Origin: Sinohyriopsis cumingii
Lineage: Eukaryota > Mollusca > Bivalvia > Unionida > Unionidae
Length of the DNA stretch: 64,000 bases
Assembly (NCBI GenBank): GCA_028554795.2
Contig: CM068829.1
Span: 138,825,579 to 138,889,578, forward strand
Reading direction: 5' to 3'
Part shown: piece after piece, positions 58,411 through 64,000 of the stretch
Layout of the letters: each line of letters opens with the position of its first letter
Position numbering within the stretch: the stretch's first letter is position 1
Program-made: the position numbers and the translations under genes
The notes under the pieces: generated by a model
The model's database searches: none
What the model was told of the DNA's origin: nothing
The model's input: the letters and a program-made list of their open reading frames with translations, nothing else

Positions 58411-61400
58411 GTGTGGAGCCATGGATTACACATGCTCTATTCCCTTCACTCAGTACCTCTCCTATCCCTGGTTTCTGCCCTAGTGTGGAGTCATGGGTTA
58501 AACATACTCCCTAGTGACTACATTCCCTTCACTCAGTACCTCTCCTATCCCTGGTTTCTGCCCCAGTGTGAAGTCATGGGTTGCATATACTCCCTACTGA
58601 CTACATTCCCTTCACTCAGTACCTCTCCTATCCCTGGTTTCTGCCCCAGTGTGGAGTCATGGGTCACACATACTCCCTACTGACTACATTCCCTTCACTC
58701 AGTACCTCTCCTATCCCTGGTTTCTGCCCTAGTGTGGAGTCATGGGTCACACATACTCACTACTGACTACATTCCCTTCACTTAGTACCTCTCCTATCCC
58801 TGGTTTCTGCCCTAGTGTGGAGTCATGGATTACACATGCTGTATTCCCTTCACTCAGTACCTCTCCTATCCCTGGTTTCTGCCCTAGTGTGGAGTCATGG
58901 GTCACACATACTCCCTACTGACTACATTCCCTTCACTCAGTACCTCTCCTATCCCTGGTTTCTGCCCCAGTGTGGAGTCATGGGTCACACATACTCCCTA
59001 CTGACTACATTCCCTTCACTCAGTACCTCTCCTATCCCTGGTTTCTGCCCTAGTGTGTAGTCATGGGTCACACATACTCCCTACTGACTACATTCCCTTC
59101 AATCAGTACCTTTCCTATCCCTGGTCTCTGCCCTAGTGTGTAGTCATGGGTCACACATACTCCCTACTGACTACATTCCCTTCACTCAGTACCTCTCCTA
59201 TCCCTGGTTTCTGCCCTAGTGTGGAGTCATGGGTCACACATACTCCCTACTGACTACATTCCCTTCACTCAGTACCTCTCCTATCCCTGGTTTCTGCCCT
59301 AGTGTGTAGTCATGGGTCAGACATACTCCCTACTGACTACATTCCCTTCACTCAGTACCTCTCCTATCCCTGGTTTCTGCCCTAGTGTGTAGTCATGGGT
59401 CACACATACTCCCTACTGACTACATTCCCTTCACTCAGTACCTCTCCTATCCCTGGTTTCTGCCCTAGTGTGGAGCCATGGATCACACATGCTCTATTCC
59501 CTTCACTCATTACCTATCCTATCCCTGGTTTCTGCCCTAGTGTGGAGTCATGGGTTACACATACTCCCTAGTGACTACATTCCCTTCACTCAGTACCTCT
59601 CCTATCCCTGGTTTCTGCCCCAGTGTGAAGTCATGGGTTGCATATACTCCCTACTGACTACATTCCCTTCACTCAGTACCTCTCCTATCCCTGGTTTCTG
59701 CCCCAGTGTGGAGTCATGGGTCACACATACTCCCTACTGACTACATTCCCTTCACTCAGTACCTCTCCTATCCCTGGTTTCTGCCCTAGTGTGGAGTCAT
59801 GGGTCACACATACTCACTACTGACTACATTCCCTTCACTTAGTACCTCACCTATCCCTGGTTTCTGCCCTAGTGTGGAGTCATGGATTACACATGCTCTA
59901 TTCCCTTCACTCAGTACCTCTCCTATCCCTGGTTTCTGCCCTAGTGTGGAGTCATGGGTCACACATACTCCCTACTGACTACATTCCCTTCACTCAGTAC
60001 CTCTCCTATCCCTGGTTTCTGCCCCAGTGTGGAGTCATGGGTCACACATACTCCCTACTGACTACATTCCCTTCACTCAGTACCTCTCCTATCCCTGGTT
60101 TCTGCCCTAGTGTGTAGTCATGGGTCACACATACTCCCTACTGACTACATTCCCTTCAATCAGTACCTCTCCTATCCCTGGTTTCTGCCCTAGTGTGTAG
60201 TCATGGGTCACACATACTCCCTACTGACTACATTCCTTTCACTCAGTACCTCTCCTATCCCTGGTTTCTGCCCTAGTGTGTAGTCATGGGTCACACATAC
60301 TCCCTACTGACTACATTCCCTTCAATCAGTACCTCTCCTATCCCTGGTTTCTGCCCTAGTGTGTAGTCATGGGTCACACATACTCCCTACTGACTACATT
60401 CCCTTCAATCAGTACCTCTCCTATCCCTCGTTTCTGCCCTAGTGTGGAGTCATGGGTCACACATACTCCCTACTGATTACATTCCCTTCACTCAGTACCT
60501 CTCCTATCCCTGGTTTCTGCCCTAGTGTGTAGTCATGGGTTACACATACTCCCTACTGACTACATTCCCTTCACTCAGTACCTCTCCTGTCCCTGGTTTC
60601 TGCCCTAGTGTGTAGTCATGGGTCACACATACTCCCTACTGACTACATTCCCTTCACTCAGTACCTCTCCTATCCCTGGTTTCTGCCCTAGTGTGGAGCC
60701 ATGGATTACACATGCTCTATTCCCTTCACTCAGTACCTCTCCTATCCCTGGTTTCTGCCCTAGTGTGGAGTCATGGGTTACACATACTCCCTAGTGACTA
60801 CATTCCCTTCACTCAGTACCTCTCCTATCCCTGGTTTCTGCCCTAGTGTGGAGTCGTGGGTCACACATACTCCCTAGTGACTACATTCCCTTCACTCAGT
60901 ACCTCTCCTATCCCTGGTTTCTGCCCTAGTGTGTAGTCATGGGTCACACATACTGCCTACTGACTACATTCCCTTCACTCAGTACCTCTCCTATCCCTGG
61001 TTTCTGCCCTAGTGTGTAGTCATGGGTCACACATACTGCCTACTGACTACATTCCCTTCACTCAGTACCTCTCCTATCCCTGGTTTCTGCCCTAGTGTGT
61101 AGTCATGGGTTACACATACTCCCTACTGACTACATTCCCTTCACTCAGTACCTCTCCTATCCCTGGTTTCTACCCTAGTGTGTAGTCATGGGTCACACAT
61201 ACTCCCTACTGACTACATTCCCTTCACTCGGTACCTCTCCTATCCCTGGTTTCTGCCCTAGTGTGGAGCCATGGATTACACATGCTCTATTCCCTTCACT
61301 CAGTACCTCTCCTATCCCTGGTTTCTGCCCTAGTGTGGAGTCATGGGTTACACATACTCCCTACTGACTACATTCCCTTCACTCAGTACCTCTCCTATCC

Positions 61401-64000
61401 CTGGTTTCTGCCCTAGTGTGGAGTCGTGGGTCACACATACTCCCTAGTGACTACATTCCCTTCACTCAGTACCTCTCCTATCCCTGGTTTCTGCCCTAGT
61501 GTGTAGTCATGGGTCACACATACTCCCTACTGACTACATTCCCTTCAATCAGTACCTCTCCTATCCCTGGTTTCTGCCCTAGTGTGTAGTCATGGGTCAC
61601 ACATACTCCCTACTGACTACATTCCCTTCACTCAGTACCTCTCCTATCCCTGGTTTCTGCCCTAGTGTGTAGTCATGGGTCACACATACTCCCTACTGAC
61701 TACATTCCCTTCACTCAGTACCTCTCCTATCCCTGGTTTCTGCCCTAGTGTGTAGTCATGGGTCACACATACTCCCTACTGACTACATTCCCTTCAATCA
61801 GTACCTCTCCTATCCCTGGTTTCTGCCCTAGTGTGTAGTCATGGGTCACACATACTCCCTACTGACTACATTCCCTTCACTCAGTACCTCTCCTATCCCT
61901 GGTTTCTGCCCTAGTGTGTAGTCATGGGTCACACATACTCCCTACTGACTACATTCCCTTCAATCAGTACCTCTCCTATCCCTGGTTTCTGCCCTAGTGT
62001 GTAGTCATGGGTCACACATACTCCCTACTGACTACATTCCCTTCACTCAGTACCTCTCCTATCCCTGGTTTCTGCCCTAGTGTGGAGTCATGGGTCACAC
62101 ATACTCCCTACTGACTACATTCCCTTCACTCAGTACCTCTCCTATCCCTGGTTTCTGCCCTAGTGTGTAGTCATGGGTCACACATACTCCCTACTGACTA
62201 CATTCCCTTCACTCAGTACCTCTCCTATCCCTGGTTTCTGCCCTAGTGTGGAGCCATGGATTACACATGCTCTATTCCCTTCACTCAGTACCTCTCCTAT
62301 CCCTGGTTTCTGCCCTAGTGTGGAGTCATGGGTTAAACATACTCCGTAGTGACTACATTCCCTTCACTCAGTACCTCTCCTATCCCTGGTTTCTGCCCCA
62401 GTGTGAAGTCATGGGTTGCATATACTCCCTACTGACTACATTCCCTTCACTCAGTACCTCTCCTATCCCTGGTTTCTACCCCAGTGTGGAGTCATGGGTC
62501 ACACATACTCCCTACTGACTACATTCCCTTCACTCAGTACCTCTCCTATCCCTGGTTTCTGCCCTAGTGTGGAGTCATGGGTCACACATACTCACTACTG
62601 ACTACATTCCCTTCACTTAGTACCTCTCCTATCCCTGGTTTCTGCCCTAGTGTGGAGTCATGGATTACACATGCTGTATTCCCTTCACTCAGTACCTCTC
62701 CTATCCCTGGTTTCTGCCCTAGTGTGGAGTCATGGGTCAGACATACTCCCTACTGACTACATTCCCTTCACTCAGTACCTCTCCTATCCCTGGTTTCTGC
62801 CCCAGTGTGGAGTCATGGGTCACACATACTCCCTACTGACTACATTCCCTTCAATCAGTACCTCTCCTATCCCTGGTTTCTGCCCTAGTGTGTAGTCATG
62901 GGTCACACATACTCCCTACTGACTACATTCCCTTCACTCAGTACCTCTCCTATCCCTGGTTTCTGCCCTAGTGTGGAGTCATGGGTTACACATACTCCCT
63001 ACTGACTACATTCCCTTCACTCAGTACCTCTCCTATCCCTGGTTTCTGCCCTAGTGTGGAGTCGTGGGTCACACATACTCCCAAGTGACTACATTCCCTT
63101 CACTCAGTACCTCTCCTATCCCTGGTTTCTGCCCTAGTGTGTAGTCATGGGTCACACATACTCCCTACTGACTACATTCCCTTCAATCAGTACCTCTCCT
63201 ATCCCTGGTTTCTGCCCTAGTGTGTAGTCATGTCTCACACATACTCCCTACTGACTACATTCCCTTCACTCAGTACCTCTCCTATCCCTGGTTTCTGCCC
63301 TAGTGTGGAGTCATGGGTCACACATACTCCCTACTGACTACATTCCCTTCACTCAGTACCTCTCCTATCCCTGGTTTCTGCCCTAGTGTGTAGTCATGGG
63401 TCACACATACTCCCTACTGACTACATTCCCTTCACTCAGTACCTCTCCTATCCCTGGTTTCTGCCCTAGTGTGGAGCCATGGATTACACATGCTCTATTC
63501 CCTTCACTCATTACCTATCCTATCCCTGGTTTCTGCCCTAGTGTGGAGTCATGGGTTACACATACTCCCTAGTGACTACATTCCCTTCACTCAGTACCTC
63601 TCCTATCCCTGGTTTCTGCCCCAGTGTGAAGTCATGGGTTGCATATACTCCCTACTGACTACATTCCCTTCACTCAGTACCTCTCCTATCCCTGGTTTCT
63701 GCCCCAGTGTGGAGTCATGGGTCACACATACTCCCTACTGACTACATTCCCTTCACTCAGTACCTCTCCTATCCCTGGTTTCTGCCCTAGTGTGGAGTCA
63801 TGGGTCACACATACTCACTACTGACCACATTCCCTTCACTTAGTACCTCACCTATCCCTGGTTTCTGCCCTAGTGTGGAGTCATGGATTACACATGCTCT
63901 ATTCCCTTCACTCAGTACCTCTCCTATCCCTGGTTTCTGCCCTAGTGTGGAGTCATGGGTCACACATACTCCCTACTGACTACATTCCCTTCACTCAGTA
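58411..64000. repeat. Higher-order repeat block within the satellite
   Basis: A marked series recurs from 58411, 59468, 62246 and 63469: GGAGCCATGGAT, then CCCAGTGTGAAGTCATGGGT, TACTCACTACTGAC and CTTAGTACCTC. Spacings are 1057 (11x83+2x72), 2778 (30x83+4x72) and 1223 (13x83+2x72). The copies at 58411 and 62246 share GGGTTAAACATACTCC. Those at 59468 and 63469 share CATTACCTATCCTA. A longer block therefore appears duplicated. Confidence 0.85.

Larger units (their letters stand above)
54178..64000. repeat. Satellite array of 83-bp and 72-bp units, about 120 copies
   Basis: The 83-bp unit contains CCCTACTGACTACATTCCCT, TCACTCAGTACCTCTCCTAT, CCCTGGTTTCTGCCCTAGTG and TGTAGTCATGGGTCACACAT. A 72-bp form replaces the ACTCCCTACTGACTAC part by GCTCT. 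Using the TCAT(G) landmark, distances between 55409 and 63478 fit sums of 83 and 72 exactly; the first 14 units fit 83 with a single 1-bp deletion (near 54650). Copies are very alike and the array continues past the window edge. Open frames here, on both strands, are periodic artefacts. Confidence 0.97.

Noticed and set aside
54178-64000. CRISPR or gene-family cluster
   Set aside because: Units abut with no spacers and have two fixed lengths; this is satellite DNA.

Overview
The window is AT-rich animal nuclear DNA. It carries one dispersed host gene, with GT-AG introns of several kilobases, buried in transposons and tandem repeats. The repeat mix (CR1/L2-type LINEs, several tRNA-derived SINE families, ISL2EU-, hAT-, pogo/Tigger- and piggyBac-like DNA transposons, a large satellite) suits an invertebrate metazoan. 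A lophotrochozoan such as a mollusc is my best guess, but nothing here fixes the species.

Host gene. Five plus-strand exons (7964-8114, 15778-15923, 20557-20645, 31935-32014, 38509-38692) splice with matching phases into the C-terminal membrane region and tail of a P5B-type ATPase (ATP13A2/ATP13A3-like). One exon expected between 20645 and 31935 was not found. A tiny last exon at 43750-43758 is possible. The 5' part of the gene lies to the left of the window.

Layout. 1-7.1 kb: decayed ISL2EU-like transposon remains, a DDE transposase on + and a YqaJ/SWIM/PHD gene on -. The YqaJ gene contains a ~1.9 kb tandem expansion of a 69-bp coding unit. 8-31 kb: introns filled with MITE-like elements, a three-level nest (SINE split by a LINE, itself split by a SINE), a hAT remnant, a piggyBac-like internal dimer, Tigger remnants and a second LINE fragment. 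32-45 kb: (AT)n tracts, an imperfect inverted repeat of ~0.5 kb arms, a candidate terminal exon on the minus strand, a SINE with perfect target-site duplication and several minisatellites. 45-51 kb: a Tigger-like element with clear inverted repeats, followed by a nearly intact CR1/L2-type LINE. The two LINE ORFs lie in the same frame and are separated by a single TAG. 52.7-53.6 kb: two minisatellites. 54.2-64 kb: a satellite of ~120 copies built from exactly two unit lengths, 83 and 72 bp, with higher-order structure, running off the right edge.

Most long open frames here are produced by tandem repeats whose unit is a multiple of three (30, 33, 69, 72 bp). They are not protein genes. The only convincing coding sequences are the ATPase exons, the LINE ORFs and the broken transposon genes.
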